Source: Candidatus Saccharimonadota bacterium
GTDB lineage: Bacteria > Patescibacteriota > Saccharimonadia > Saccharimonadales > Saccharimonadaceae
Assembly (NCBI GenBank): GCA_017404955.1
Contig: JAFRBH010000008.1
Span: 1-64,000, forward strand
Length of the DNA: 64,000 bases
Reading direction: 5' to 3'
Below are positions 32,989 through 42,939 of this stretch, one piece after another (position 1 is the stretch's first letter; each line of letters opens with the position of its first letter). The position numbers and the translations under genes were made by a program. The notes under the pieces were generated by a model. It had not been told where the DNA came from. It did not search any database and saw only the letters and a list, made by a program, of their open reading frames with translations.

Positions 32989-35090
32989 ACTCTATTAATT
33001 ACCGGGATTACAATTGGAGTGTGTCCAGTTGCGTCAAAGAGAATATGAGTAACATCTTCTTTGATCTCTTCCTTTAAGGCTTTAAGTTCAGTGTCACTGG
33101 AAATGGCACGGTCAGTTTTCATGCGCAGATAGTGGCGAATCTTACCAATAAGTTCTTCAGAATTATCAAGGTAGATAAACGCACGAGAAATAATGTCTGG
33201 AGTCTTGGCTAGGCGACCGGTCTTTTTATTGAGGGTCAAAACTAATACGAAGATACCTTCACGAGAAATGTGAATACGATCTTTTACCACTGCTTCATGG
33301 ACCGGCTGATCAGCATCATCGTAAAGTTTGTTGCCAACATGAATACGTCCACATTTTCTAATCTTCTTATCTTTCCTAAATTCAATTACATCACCATCGT
33401 CCGCAACGATAATACGTTCCCTTGGAATGCCAATGACATTTTCTGCCATTTCAGCATTATGTTCGAGCATATAGAATTCGCCATGATATGGCACATAATT
33501 GGTTGGGTGAAGACGAGTGACAAAATCAACATGGTCTTCGTAATAGGCGTGGCCAGAAAGATGAAGTGGGCCAATATTAGTATTGTGAGTTTTGCCATTT
33601 TGAATAACCTGCGCACCTTCACGGAGAAGGCCGTCTACAGTATTGACCACATGTGGCTCATTGCCTGGAATTGGGTTAGATGAAAATACAATAGTATCGG
33701 TAGATTTGATTTTAATATACTTATGCGCACCAGTCACCATACGATTCAACACAGCATTGAGCTCGCCTTGAGAACCGGTACAAACAATTGTAACTTTATC
33801 ATCTGGAAGTTTGATAATATCTTCCATCTTCATGATAGTATCTTTTGGCACCTTGATTTCTTTAGAGCGAATTGCGACTTCGATGTTGTTAATCATAGAA
33901 AAGCCAGCAAAAGCGACTTTTCTCCCGCGTTCAGCGGCCTCTTTTAAGACTAGCTCAATACGAGCAATCTGGGATGAGAAACAAGAAACGATAATACGAC
34001 CATTGGCATAGTGATCCATAATAGCGCCAAAAGAATCGCCAACGTCATATTCAGAATGTGGGTGATGTCCTGGACTATCAATGTTAGTCGATTCATTAAT
34101 CATAAGGTCGATGCCTTCATTTTTGACAATTTCATCGATGCGCTCATAATCAGCTTGGCGGCCCATTGGATTTTCTTCGTGACGCCAGTCACCAGAGAAA
34201 TAGATGGTGCCATTTGGAGTACGCACAACGATAGCAGTATTTCCTGGAATCGAGTGCAGTACATGAATAAATTCTACTGAAAGGTATTCAGAAACCTGGA
34301 ATTTTTCATGTTTCAATGGGTCAACGATTTGATAATTCAAGTCTGGCTCTTCATCCAGCTCGGACATTTGACGCTTAATCATACCAAGAGTAAAAGCAGT
34401 ACCATAGATTGGAGTGAGCGGGTTAAACTTTGGTAGAAGATGACGACAAGCGCCAATATGGTCAAGGTGCGCGTGAGTAAAGAGAATCGCTTTAACTTTA
34501 TCTTTATTATCCTCTAAGAATTTGATGTCCGGAATGAGATAATTTACGCCTGGGTAATCAGCCCCTGCAAAGAGCACGCCCATATCGATAACAATCATCT
34601 CACCTTTATATTCGACGATGGTCATATTTTTACCAATACCAAACTCACCAACACCACCTATTGGCATAATGCGAACTGCATCTGGATCAGGACGAGAATT
34701 CTTAAGCTGAGCATGGGTGACTTGCTTACCATCGTAGCCATTATACCTAGATTTATTAACTGGAATACCAATAATGTGTTGAGTAGCCTGTGCGTTAACA
34801 TCTTGAGAAAGCATACGCTGGTGATGAACCATCTCGCCCTTTCTAGTAGAAACAGAAAGATTGACCTTAGTCTTAGCGGCTTTAGTTTCAGTAGTTTTTG
34901 CCTTAGTAGTCCTTTTGGTTACAGTTTTCTTAGCTGATTTTGCTACTAGGTGCGCGTCTTTTCCGCCTGGTTTAAAATTACTGTTGAAGTTGCGATTCTG
35001 AGCCTCTTCAAACTGTTCCTTTATTCCAGGCAAACGCTCCTTAGCGCTTTTTAGGAGGCGCGCACGGCGCGCTTGTTCTTGTTGATTCAT
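32985..35090 (-). CDS. rnj: Ribonuclease J
   Basis: Metallo-beta-lactamase/beta-CASP ribonuclease with endo- and 5'-exonuclease activity in mRNA decay and rRNA maturation. Residues 1-140 are a basic, Ala/Lys/Thr-rich extension unusual in length. The metal motif is FTHAHLDHIGA, followed by STNIDSPG and FSGDWRHEE. beta-CASP motifs follow, ending with GHAYYEDH and NYVPYHGEFYMLEHNAE. 701 residues against about 555 for B. subtilis RNase J1. Its 3' end overlaps the CmpB-like gene by 4 bases, tail to tail. Confidence 0.93.
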   Translation of the reverse strand: MNQQEQARRARLLKSAKERLPGIKEQFEEAQNRNFNSNFKPGGKDAHLVAKSAKKTVTKRTTKAKTTETKAAKTKVNLSVSTRKGEMVHHQRMLSQDVNAQATQHIIGIPVNKSRYNGYDGKQVTHAQLKNSRPDPDAVRIMPIGGVGEFGIGKNMTIVEYKGEMIVIDMGVLFAGADYPGVNYLIPDIKFLEDNKDKVKAILFTHAHLDHIGACRHLLPKFNPLTPIYGTAFTLGMIKRQMSELDEEPDLNYQIVDPLKHEKFQVSEYLSVEFIHVLHSIPGNTAIVVRTPNGTIYFSGDWRHEENPMGRQADYERIDEIVKNEGIDLMINESTNIDSPGHHPHSEYDVGDSFGAIMDHYANGRIIVSCFSSQIARIELVLKEAAERGRKVAFAGFSMINNIEVAIRSKEIKVPKDTIMKMEDIIKLPDDKVTIVCTGSQGELNAVLNRMVTGAHKYIKIKSTDTIVFSSNPIPGNEPHVVNTVDGLLREGAQVIQNGKTHNTNIGPLHLSGHAYYEDHVDFVTRLHPTNYVPYHGEFYMLEHNAEMAENVIGIPRERIIVADDGDVIEFRKDKKIRKCGRIHVGNKLYDDADQPVHEAVVKDRIHISREGIFVLVLTLNKKTGRLAKTPDIISRAFIYLDNSEELIGKIRHYLRMKTDRAISSDTELKALKEEIKEDVTHILFDATGHTPIVIPVINRV

Positions 35091-35189
35091 TTAAAAAATT
35101 CCTTTATTTATCTTATAACGTCTCCCTAGTACCTCCAACAGAATAAGATTTCTGCGACTAGAAGAGTGAAACAAGTATTATTAGTTATA

Positions 35190-35205
35190 TTTATTATAGC
35201 ACAGG
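35190..35205 (-). promoter_or_regulatory. Extended -10 promoter of rnj
   Basis: TGTGCTATAAT on the minus strand, giving a leader of about 95 bases before the ATG with ribosome site AAAGGAAT. Confidence 0.55.
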
Positions 35206-35230
35206 TTGTTTAAAAAATCTACAACAAAAA

Positions 35231-35262
35231 GAAGGTGTTGTAAGTTTTACAACACCTTTATC
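35231..35262 (-). terminator. Terminator of ndk
   Basis: AAGGTGTTGTAA-GTT-TTACAACACCTT, 12 pairs, followed on the minus strand by CTTTTT. Confidence 0.88.
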
Positions 35263-35289
35263 TGTTATTTTTGATGGAAATTTTGAATT

Positions 35290-35805
35290 TTAGCGGGTAT
35301 ATTTCTCGTTCAAATCAGAATAATCATAAAGCTCATCTTCGTTGAACCAGAGCTTCAACTCCTTCTTAGCTTCTTCTGGGTTAGCGGAAGCGTGGACAAG
35401 ATTTGGCACACCTTGTTTCTTAGCATCAGAATAGCCATAGCTCATGTGTGCGAAGTCACCACGAATAGTACCCATATCTGCAGACTTTGGTTCGGTTGGA
35501 CCAACAATTTTCCTAACTAGCGGAATTGCTTCAATACCTTCAAGACACATCGCAATTACTGGACCGGTCATCATATAAGCAACATTGTAGCGGAAAATAT
35601 CTTCGCCATGGCGGGTGATCATCTGGCCGACATCTTCATAATGTTTATAGTAAAGGTCTTCACCTGGCATAACCATCTTCATGCCAACGATCTTTAAACC
35701 AACACGTTCAAAGCGATGGATAATTTCGCCAACGATGCCACGCTGAACCGCATCCGGCTTTAATACTACTAAACTTCTTTGGATTAGATCTTTCTCTTTT
35801 CCCAT
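35290..35805 (-). CDS. ndk: Nucleoside diphosphate kinase
   Basis: Balances NTP pools by phosphate transfer through a histidine. RSLVVLKPDAVQRGIVGEII is the N-terminal signature, and the catalytic His is in VPNLVHASANPEEA. 171 residues, about 30 longer than typical: an insert around residues 65-85 and an extended acidic/aromatic C-terminus (NEDELYDYSDLNEKY). The ribosome site AAAAGGAGTTTT is clear. Confidence 0.95.
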   Translation of the reverse strand: MGKEKDLIQRSLVVLKPDAVQRGIVGEIIHRFERVGLKIVGMKMVMPGEDLYYKHYEDVGQMITRHGEDIFRYNVAYMMTGPVIAMCLEGIEAIPLVRKIVGPTEPKSADMGTIRGDFAHMSYGYSDAKKQGVPNLVHASANPEEAKKELKLWFNEDELYDYSDLNEKYTR

Positions 35806-35876
35806 AAAACTCCTTTTTAATGATTATACCACTAATCTACGAAAATTGCGGTTAAAAGTATCTCGTTTACGTTTTG

Positions 35877-35914
35877 ATGTCGTAAAATGTTAGCATTTTC
35901 ATATTTTACGACAT
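35877..35914. promoter_or_regulatory. Palindrome upstream of the Xer gene (possible operator)
   Basis: Perfect 12-base arms ATGTCGTAAAAT and ATTTTACGACAT separated by 14 bases. It ends 5 bases before the -10 hexamer of the recombinase gene, a good position for an operator. It could equally be a recombinase-binding site. Confidence 0.5.
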
Positions 35915-35919
35915 TGGTG

Positions 35920-35925
35920 TATACT
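35920..35925 (+). promoter_or_regulatory. -10 promoter of the Xer gene
   Basis: TATACT, spacer GATGTC, ATG at 35932; predicted leaderless. Confidence 0.55.
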
Positions 35926-35931
35926 GATGTC

Positions 35932-36876
35932 ATGAGTACACAATATGTGACCGATTTAATCCAAGATTTTCTTCAATACCTAGAGATAGAAATGGGGCGC
36001 TCAGTTAATACTGTAAGAAATTATGAACTTTATCTCATGCGTTTTTATGAGATGGCAGGCGAAGGCTTAAGCCACGAAATGCTCCCTTCTGATATTACCG
36101 AGGAGATGATGCGAAAATATCGTTTAAAGCTAAATCGTTTTATGCCCCCAGAACACCATGAGCGTTTGACACCAGTTACGCAATCATATTACCTGATTGC
36201 CTTGCGTGGTTTTCTAAAATACTTGGCTCGTCGTGGCATCGATTCCCTAGACCCGGCACTGGTAGATTTACCAAAGACTCATCGTCCACAAGTTACTTTT
36301 TTGCACTTCGATGAGATCCAAGCAATGCTAGATGCAATTGATCTAAATACCGAAACAGGGCTTCGCGATCGTGCTATTATTGAGCTATTATTCTCTGGCG
36401 GATTGCGCGTATCGGAACTCTGTAAATTAAATCGCGGCGACATCAACCTTCAGAAATACGAATTCGTAGTACGCGGTAAGGGAAGCAAAGATCGTCCAAT
36501 TTTCATTGATAAGTCCGCGGCTGAACGCGTGAGGGAATATTTAGCAGTAAGACATGATAGCCTACCCGCATTATTTCTAAATAACAGTAGAAATTCTGGG
36601 GTGCCAGATACTAATGGTGATTATAGACGACTAACTCCTCGTAGCATCCAACGAATTATCGAAAAATACACCAAAGCTGCAGGAATTACTAAACATGTGA
36701 CTCCCCATACTTTGAGGCATAGTTTTGCAACCGATCTCTTAATGAATGGTGCTGACATCCGTTCAGTACAGTCACTTCTAGGACATAGTAATATTTCCAC
36801 AACTCAGATTTATACTCACATTACTGACCCGCACCTAAAGGATGTTCATAAAAGATTTCACTCAGAGACTAATTAA
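35932..36876 (+). CDS. Tyrosine recombinase of the XerC/XerD family
   Basis: 314 residues from the ATG at 35932; an in-frame ATG at 35887 falls inside the palindrome and before the promoter. N-terminal SAM-like DNA-binding domain (FLQYLEIEMGRSVNTVRNYE), then the catalytic domain with Arg in SGGLRVSELCKL, HTLRHSFATDLLMNG (H-x-x-R), LLGHSNISTTQIY (His) and nucleophile Tyr in QIYTHI. Normal length for Xer. Likely resolves chromosome dimers; only one Xer gene is seen here. No integrase neighbours suggest a mobile element. Its end overlaps the prepilin peptidase gene by 4 bases, convergently. Confidence 0.92.
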   Translation: MSTQYVTDLIQDFLQYLEIEMGRSVNTVRNYELYLMRFYEMAGEGLSHEMLPSDITEEMMRKYRLKLNRFMPPEHHERLTPVTQSYYLIALRGFLKYLARRGIDSLDPALVDLPKTHRPQVTFLHFDEIQAMLDAIDLNTETGLRDRAIIELLFSGGLRVSELCKLNRGDINLQKYEFVVRGKGSKDRPIFIDKSAAERVREYLAVRHDSLPALFLNNSRNSGVPDTNGDYRRLTPRSIQRIIEKYTKAAGITKHVTPHTLRHSFATDLLMNGADIRSVQSLLGHSNISTTQIYTHITDPHLKDVHKRFHSETN

Positions 36877-37721
36877 ACTAGCCCAGCAAAAACCACCATT
36901 AGCCAATTTTGTAAGGAATAGACAATAATAAATGCCAAGATTAAAAATGGACCGAAGGGGATTACCTTTTCCCCGTTTTTGATTTTTAGAATAATTCCGG
37001 CAATGCTAGCCATAAAATTCGATAAAAATAACACTAGAAGACATAGCCACCAGCTGCCAAGAATTAGGGAAACGGCAAGTGCCAGTAGCCAATCGCCACT
37101 ACCAACGAATTTTTCATTAGACATTTTATACAGCAAGAAATACATACCAGGAAGAATAGCAATGCCGATGCCTAAACTTGGTAGCATCTTAGTGAGATCT
37201 TGCCAGAAGGAATTTCCAAAGGAAAGACTTACTATCTCAAAACCTAGATAAATTACCGCCAAAATATCTACTGAAACTAACAACTTTGTCGGCAAAAGAC
37301 GCCACTTAGCATCATAAATCATTAGCACCCATAACATCACCAAAATTATTAAAATTGTCAGGAACGAAGCTATCAAGAATAATAGCTTCATCATATTACT
37401 CTCTGATGAGGCAAAGCTCGGCCAAAATAGAACCCCAACCGCAACAAAACCTAAAGCCAGGCTGATTTCGCTTAAAATCTCTGCTATACCAATTTTAGCA
37501 CCACATTCTTTGCATTTCCCTTTCAAAAAAATCCAAGAGAAAATAGGGACATTTTCTTGCGGCTTTAACTTCTTGCCACAGTTTAGGCAGACTGACCATT
37601 TCCCTAAATCTTTCTTTTTCTCTTCTTTATAGTGAATACGCCAAGCTTGGCAACAAGCAAAGCTGCCGAGTATCGCGCCGAAAATAAACATAATCACAAG
37701 GAAAATTATTTCTGAAAGCAT
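36873..37721 (-). CDS. Type IV prepilin peptidase (A24 family)
   Basis: 282 residues, membrane aspartyl protease that cleaves and usually methylates prepilins. It has GAILGSF near the N-terminus, a zinc module with CLNCGKKL and CKECGAKIG, and catalytic aspartates in MIYDAKWRLLP and GSGDWLLAL (GxGD). Several membrane segments fill the rest. Its likely substrates are the pilin-like proteins at 37829 and 59195. Predicted to be leaderless. Confidence 0.93.
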   Translation of the reverse strand: MLSEIIFLVIMFIFGAILGSFACCQAWRIHYKEEKKKDLGKWSVCLNCGKKLKPQENVPIFSWIFLKGKCKECGAKIGIAEILSEISLALGFVAVGVLFWPSFASSESNMMKLLFLIASFLTILIILVMLWVLMIYDAKWRLLPTKLLVSVDILAVIYLGFEIVSLSFGNSFWQDLTKMLPSLGIGIAILPGMYFLLYKMSNEKFVGSGDWLLALAVSLILGSWWLCLLVLFLSNFMASIAGIILKIKNGEKVIPFGPFLILAFIIVYSLQNWLMVVFAGLV

Positions 37722-37727
37722 ATATAT

Positions 37728-37736
37728 ATTATATCA
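37728..37736 (-). promoter_or_regulatory. Extended -10 promoter of the prepilin peptidase gene
   Basis: TGATATAAT, spacer ATATAT, ATG at 37721 on the minus strand; identical to the pheS and ruvB arrangement. Confidence 0.65.
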
Positions 37737-37828
37737 TGATTTTCGACTTGATTTTTTAACGCTTATGTTATAAGATAAAAATAAGCGTAATAAAATAGGC
37801 TTAAATTCTAGTATAAAGAAAGGAAATT

Positions 37829-38461
37829 ATGCCAAAAAATCTAACAAAATCAAAAAAAGGCTTTACAATCATCGAGGTAGTTCTCGTGCTTGCAATCGCC
37901 GGTCTTATCTTCCTTATGGTATTCTTAGCACTTCCAGCGCTTCAACGTTCTCAGCGTGACACTCAGCGCCGTGACGATCTCGCTCGTTTCCAGACTTCGA
38001 TCGCCAATTACCAAACCAATAACCGTGGTAAGATTCCTGGTAACAATGTGGCTTCCGGCTCTTCCCAAGCTGCTTATCGTGATGCTTACGCAAACTTCAT
38101 GGTCAACTATCTTTGGGTAGGCGGTGATGAATATGTCGATCCAGATGGCCAAGTTTATGCCGTCGGTACTGTCTGTCCGAATCTTGGCAACAATACTGGT
38201 GGTGCAGAATGTCAAAGCTTGACTGAGCGTTCTGCTAACGAAAATGCCACTGTCAATACTTTCGAATTTGAAGGCGGCAACATCACTGCTCAAGATCTTC
38301 TTCCAGACGATCCAACCTATGGCGGTAAGTTCAATCATATGATTTATATTTTCCAAAATGCCGCTTGTGACGGTGAAAATGTAGTTCCTTCTACCGGTGT
38401 TCGCAAGATTGCCATTCAATTTAAACTAGAAAATGGTGGTATCTATTGCGGCAATAACTAG
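37829..38461 (+). CDS. Type IV pilin-like protein
   Basis: 210 residues. Prepilin leader MPKNLTKSKKG is cut before FTIIEVVLVLAIAGLIFLMV, with Glu at +5 of the mature protein. The globular domain has four cysteines (CPNLG, GGAECQS, NAACDGE, GGIYCGNN) that could form two disulphides. The ribosome site AAAGAAAGGAAATT precedes ATG. A terminator follows closely. Probably a major pilin or pseudopilin, processed by the divergent neighbour peptidase. Confidence 0.9.
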   Translation: MPKNLTKSKKGFTIIEVVLVLAIAGLIFLMVFLALPALQRSQRDTQRRDDLARFQTSIANYQTNNRGKIPGNNVASGSSQAAYRDAYANFMVNYLWVGGDEYVDPDGQVYAVGTVCPNLGNNTGGAECQSLTERSANENATVNTFEFEGGNITAQDLLPDDPTYGGKFNHMIYIFQNAACDGENVVPSTGVRKIAIQFKLENGGIYCGNN

Positions 38462-38474
38462 TAATTAGTCGAAT

Positions 38475-38502
38475 AAAAAACCTCCCTCATGGGAGGTTTT
38501 TT
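38475..38502 (+). terminator. Terminator after the pilin gene
   Basis: AAAAAACCTCCC-TCAT-GGGAGGTTTTTT. Confidence 0.93.
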
Positions 38503-38513
38503 ATGGAGAACTA

Positions 38514-38522
38514 TGTTATAAT
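38514..38522 (+). promoter_or_regulatory. Extended -10 promoter of the methyltransferase gene
   Basis: TGTTATAAT, spacer AGTCGT, ATG at 38529. Confidence 0.65.
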
Positions 38523-38528
38523 AGTCGT

Positions 38529-39278
38529 ATGACTAAATCTATTTCCGACTATAATGGTTACGATTACAAAAAAATCTTCTGGGAAGATGCTGATAGAAAA
38601 TACGAAGATGCAGCTGACCGTATGGCAATTAGAAAATTGCTCCCAAAGCACATGGAGAATTTTGTAGATATTGCTGGTGGCTATGGTCGCTTAGCCGATG
38701 AATATTTGCCACGCGCCAAATCTGCTACACTTTTTGACTTTAGCAAAAGCGAACTAAAGCAAGCCGAAGAAAAGTATGGCAAAAAACTTAAGACTAAACA
38801 AGGCGACATTTATAATTTGCCATTCAAAGATGGTGAGTTCTCTAGCTTGATGATGATTAGAGCTACTCATCATTTCAAAGATATGGATAAGGTTCTTGCT
38901 GAGCTTTATCGTATTTTAAGGCCTGGCGGTGTAGCCGTAATTGAAGTTGCTAATAAGCGCACCCTTCCTCGCATCGCACGTTATCTTACTGGTAAGACTA
39001 AGGTCAGCCCATTTGACAGAAAAGTCGTCAATCTTTCCGATATTGATAAAGATGGTTTTTTCAATTACCACCCAAAATATATGGAAAATCTTTTTATTGA
39101 TACTGGCTTTGACATTGATAAGGTTCTATCCGTTTCAAATTTCCGCTCCCAAGGTCTTAAGAAAGTCTTTGGTACTAAGAACTTAATTAGACTAGAGAAA
39201 GGCGCCCAGACTATTTTAGCGCCAATTCGTTTTGCTCCATCAATTTACTATCGCCTGAAAAAGCCTGGCGATAAGTAA
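38529..39278 (+). CDS. SAM-dependent methyltransferase (class I, UbiE/Methyltransf_11 type)
   Basis: 249 residues. SAM-binding motif FVDIAGGYGRLAD (about 41-53), acidic loop TLFDFSKSEL, GDIYNLPFKDGEFS and the post-motif LRPGGVAVIEVAN. Substrate is unknown. No quinone pathway is nearby, so a quinone role seems unlikely. Predicted leaderless. It is convergent with murJ, from which it is separated by 5 bases. Confidence 0.85.
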   Translation: MTKSISDYNGYDYKKIFWEDADRKYEDAADRMAIRKLLPKHMENFVDIAGGYGRLADEYLPRAKSATLFDFSKSELKQAEEKYGKKLKTKQGDIYNLPFKDGEFSSLMMIRATHHFKDMDKVLAELYRILRPGGVAVIEVANKRTLPRIARYLTGKTKVSPFDRKVVNLSDIDKDGFFNYHPKYMENLFIDTGFDIDKVLSVSNFRSQGLKKVFGTKNLIRLEKGAQTILAPIRFAPSIYYRLKKPGDK

Positions 39279-39283
39279 TATAT

Positions 39284-40909
39284 TTAAACGTTTCTGAATA
39301 GAGCTTTTTTGATTTTTTGAACAATTGGTTGAACTTCGGGTAGACCGAGAAAGTAGCCGGAAATAATATAAGTAATAAAGCTGACTAGGGAAATCAATAA
39401 GAATTTTGGCAGCGTTGCAAGAATCGAGACGTCGGTAGAGCGAAGCGGGAAGAACTTAGTCATGGAATAAGCAACCGCACCAGTAATGGCAGTAGCGAAC
39501 AACATCTTGTAGAAGCCTTTCCAGAAAGACTTAGAAAGTAATTTTTTCTTACTAATTTTTTGCAACAGTCCAATCAGAATAATCACTTCAAGAAGTGCAC
39601 CAATTGACTGAGCATAGCCTAAACCTTCTGGACCAAAACCAGCCATAGTGAAAAGAATTGCGAGCAATGTCGAAAAACCAACCGCTACAATGCTGACAAC
39701 AAAGGGCGTCCTAGTATCTTGTCTAGCATAGAATCCACGCGAGGCGATATGGAAAACTGAGCGTGCAAAAATTGCAATCACCAAGGTACCTAATACCGAG
39801 GCAATTAAGGTATCGCCGCCGTTCTTGATAAACGATACTACATAGCCACGTGCAAAGAAGGCAATAATTGCTACCGGCAGGGAAATCCAGATGATTGACC
39901 TTAATGCTGCACGAAGAGTTGCATAATACTCGTCTTCTTTTCCCTCGCCTAGTTGCTCTGTCATTTGTGGGAAGAAAGCGGTGGAAATAGCCACCCCGAT
40001 GAGATTAACTGGCATTTGATGAAGCGATGTTGCCTGCTGATAACTTCTCATCGCACCAGCGCCCATACGAGAGGAAAGATTAGTATTAACGATAGTATTC
40101 ACATAATCAATTCCCTGGTCCAAAGAGCGAGCTGGGAGAAGCTTCAATACTCCACGAAAACCGTGGTTCTTCCAATAAATTTTAAACTCGTAGTCTACGC
40201 CTAAGCCGAATAGGCCAATCAAGGAAATAATTACCTGGAGAATCGCACCAAAGACCACACCGATAGCTACACCCATGATACCACCTTCGAAAATCTGTAC
40301 ACCAAAGATATTGATACCATTAGTAAAGAACACGATGCCAATCAAAATACCAATATTATAAACTGCTGGCGCTAGGGCATAAAATACAAAACGCCCAACT
40401 GCCTGCTGAATACTAGACAAAACTGTAGCAATCGACATAAGAAACGGATTAATTGCAATCACGCGCATCATGTTGATAGCGAGAATTGTACCAGCTTCAT
40501 CTAGACCTGGACCTACTACGTAACGGACTAATGGGTCAGCAAAAACCATGATAAGAATCGAGGCAATCAAGGTAGCTAATGCCATAAGGTTGAGTACGCT
40601 AGAAGAAAGCTCCCAAGCAGATTTTTTATTACCATTGACTAGACGCTGATTAAAGACTGGGATGAAGGAAACTGCCAAGGCGCCAGAAGTGAGAATGAAG
40701 AACATAAAATCTGGAATCGTGAAAGCCGCAGTGTAAGCATCAATACCAGTTGGGTAGGTATCAAGATAATAGGAGTTGAGAAGACGGTCGCGGAAAATAC
40801 CAAGTAACGCAGAAACCAAGGTTGAGCTCGCCAAAATTACAGCTGATGCCTTGATTGAAAATCTAGCATTAGCCATCGCAACAATCGACTTAAACTTTGG
40901 CGCTTTCAT
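39284..40909 (-). CDS. murJ: Lipid II flippase MurJ
   Basis: 541 residues with about 14 membrane segments (MATE/MOP fold). It flips lipid II across the membrane in peptidoglycan synthesis. Family features are FRDRLLNSYYLDT near the N-terminus, the loop DYVNTIVNTNLSSRMGAGAM, and INPFLMSIATVLSSIQQA. The start codon lies 8 bases after TGCTATAAT, so any leader would be 2 bases or less. With MurA at 45014 it shows that this reduced genome keeps its own wall pathway. Confidence 0.93.
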   Translation of the reverse strand: MKAPKFKSIVAMANARFSIKASAVILASSTLVSALLGIFRDRLLNSYYLDTYPTGIDAYTAAFTIPDFMFFILTSGALAVSFIPVFNQRLVNGNKKSAWELSSSVLNLMALATLIASILIMVFADPLVRYVVGPGLDEAGTILAINMMRVIAINPFLMSIATVLSSIQQAVGRFVFYALAPAVYNIGILIGIVFFTNGINIFGVQIFEGGIMGVAIGVVFGAILQVIISLIGLFGLGVDYEFKIYWKNHGFRGVLKLLPARSLDQGIDYVNTIVNTNLSSRMGAGAMRSYQQATSLHQMPVNLIGVAISTAFFPQMTEQLGEGKEDEYYATLRAALRSIIWISLPVAIIAFFARGYVVSFIKNGGDTLIASVLGTLVIAIFARSVFHIASRGFYARQDTRTPFVVSIVAVGFSTLLAILFTMAGFGPEGLGYAQSIGALLEVIILIGLLQKISKKKLLSKSFWKGFYKMLFATAITGAVAYSMTKFFPLRSTDVSILATLPKFLLISLVSFITYIISGYFLGLPEVQPIVQKIKKALFRNV

Positions 40910-40917
40910 TACTATTA

Positions 40918-40926
40918 ATTATAGCA
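40918..40926 (-). promoter_or_regulatory. Extended -10 promoter of murJ
   Basis: TGCTATAAT on the minus strand, 8 bases ahead of the ATG. Confidence 0.6.
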
Positions 40927-40959
40927 CAAAAGTAGCACGTTTTTATCTATAAAATCAGC

Positions 40960-42879
40960 TTAGTGGAGTTTGGCGGCTGTCGGAAGTACTGCGCCTTCCA
41001 TAAGCGGTGCGATTTGCTCCTCCTCGATGGTCTCGTTTTCTAGAAGAGCTTTAGCCACGCGATCAAGAACTTTAGTGTTGGCCTTAAGTACAGCTTCGGC
41101 ACGTTTAGCGGCCTCATCAGAAAGTTTTTTAATTTCCGCATCAATCAGTTCGGCAGTCTTTTCTGAATATGGCTTGCCCGTAGAAATAGTGTAATAGCCC
41201 ATATTGCTATTTTCTGGGAAGACAAGATTGCGGGTACCAGAGCCCATACCTTCTTCGACAATCATTTCTTTAGCAAGCTCTGCGACATTCTTAAGATCGG
41301 AAGATGCACCGGTAGTAATGTCATCTTCGCCAAAAATAATTTTTTCAGCAATACGGCCGCCCATTGCGCGTGCGAGCACGTCTTTTAGCTCATAGATATT
41401 TTTATAGCTTCTGTCTTCAGGTGGCAAGAACCAAGTGACTCCACCAGTTCTACCACGTGGAATGATGGTAACCTTATGAACCGGATCGGAATCCGGAAGT
41501 ACATGACCAACTACAGCGTGGCCAGCTTCATGGTAAGCTGTAAGTTTGCGTTCATAATCGTTCATTACCTTGCTCTTTCTTTCTGGGCCAATTGCTACGC
41601 GTTCAAAGGCTTCAGTAAGGTCGCTATTCATGATTTCTTTATGGCCTTCGCGAGCAGCTGTGATAGCAGCTTCGTTAGCAATATTAGCAAGATCAGCACC
41701 AGAAGAGCCGGCAGTTTTAGCAGCAAGTTCTTCTAGTTTTACATTCTTATTGGTAGGTTTATTTTTGAAATGGACCTTCAAGATTTCTAGACGGTCTTTT
41801 CTTTCTGGAAGAGTAACATTAACATGTCGATCAAAACGCCCTGGGCGGAGAAGTGCTTTGTCTAGCATATCGACACGGTTAGTAGCGGCCATCACAATCA
41901 CACCAGAATCATTATCAAAGCCATCCATCTCAACTAGGATCTGATTTAAAGTTTGCTCGTCTTCACGACCTGCGCCACCACGCGCATCACGTTTATGAGC
42001 GACTGCATCAATTTCATCGATGAAGATAATCGATGGAGCATTTTTCTTAGCTTTAGAGAAGAGATCGCGTACGCGAGATGCACCCACACCTACAAACATT
42101 TCTGCAAATTCGGAACCAGAAATAGAGAAAAATGGAACATTAGCTTCGCCAGCTACTGCGCGCGCCATCAATGTTTTACCAGTACCTGGATCGCCAGCTA
42201 GCAGAACACCACGTGGAATCTTAGCGCCAAGTTTTTCATACTTCTTAGGGTTTTTCAAGAAATCAACAATTTCTGTCAAATCTTGTTTAGCAGCCTCGTT
42301 GCCGGCAACATCTTCAAATTTTACTTTCTTTTTGTCTGGGCCATAAAGTTTAGCCTTAGCTTTGCCAAAACCCATAGACTGGTTATTCATAGACTGTGCT
42401 TGACGTAGTAAATAAATAAAGAAGCCAATCATTATGATAACTGGAACGACAATTACTACTACATCAAAGATTGTACCCCAGACATTAAACGGCTCAATGT
42501 ATTCAATTATTGGGTATTTTTCTTGGCAAGATTTCAAATCATCGCCAGATTTTCCTTCACATTTATTTTCTAGACCTTGATCATAAAGTGTGCCAGAAGC
42601 ATCTTTTCTGGAAATTTGAGTTGGCTGATCCTTGCCCTTTAAGGTGATTTTAAGTTCGGAACCGGCGACAGTGATTTTCTCGATGTCGCTATTTTCGCTA
42701 TTAGCTCTAGTAATGACAGCGGAAAGAGGAACTTCCTCTAAGTGTGTTTGTGGCGTCATTAAAGTAACAAAGGCTAAACACATTAAAATCAAAATTAATA
42801 TAAAAGAAATACGACGAGCACTATTAGAAGCATCTTGCTTCTTTTGTTGCTGTGATTTTTGATTATTTGAACTTGGCAC
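40960..42879 (-). CDS. ftsH: ATP-dependent zinc metalloprotease FtsH
   Basis: 639 residues. Two N-terminal membrane segments (about 25-43 and 135-158) bracket a small external domain. AAA+ module: Walker [16 protein letters not shown], Walker [36 protein letters not shown]. Zinc site [10 protein letters not shown] with the third ligand in the downstream GASSDLKN region. Degrades damaged and unneeded membrane proteins. The ribosome site AAGGAGTTTTTATT precedes ATG. Confidence 0.97.
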   Translation of the reverse strand: MPSSNNQKSQQQKKQDASNSARRISFILILILMCLAFVTLMTPQTHLEEVPLSAVITRANSENSDIEKITVAGSELKITLKGKDQPTQISRKDASGTLYDQGLENKCEGKSGDDLKSCQEKYPIIEYIEPFNVWGTIFDVVVIVVPVIIMIGFFIYLLRQAQSMNNQSMGFGKAKAKLYGPDKKKVKFEDVAGNEAAKQDLTEIVDFLKNPKKYEKLGAKIPRGVLLAGDPGTGKTLMARAVAGEANVPFFSISGSEFAEMFVGVGASRVRDLFSKAKKNAPSIIFIDEIDAVAHKRDARGGAGREDEQTLNQILVEMDGFDNDSGVIVMAATNRVDMLDKALLRPGRFDRHVNVTLPERKDRLEILKVHFKNKPTNKNVKLEELAAKTAGSSGADLANIANEAAITAAREGHKEIMNSDLTEAFERVAIGPERKSKVMNDYERKLTAYHEAGHAVVGHVLPDSDPVHKVTIIPRGRTGGVTWFLPPEDRSYKNIYELKDVLARAMGGRIAEKIIFGEDDITTGASSDLKNVAELAKEMIVEEGMGSGTRNLVFPENSNMGYYTISTGKPYSEKTAELIDAEIKKLSDEAAKRAEAVLKANTKVLDRVAKALLENETIEEEQIAPLMEGAVLPTAAKLH

Positions 42880-42939
42880 AATAAAAACTCCTTAATAGTT
42901 AAATTATAGCATATTTAAGATAAAAATAGTACTTTAAAC

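Noticed and set aside
35877-35914. The palindrome near the Xer gene as a dif site
   Set aside because: dif sites have two 11-base arms around a 6-base centre. This has 12-base arms and a 14-base centre, and it sits at a promoter.
35887-35931. Earlier ATG for the Xer protein
   Set aside because: It lies inside the palindrome and before the -10 box, so it would not be transcribed from that promoter.
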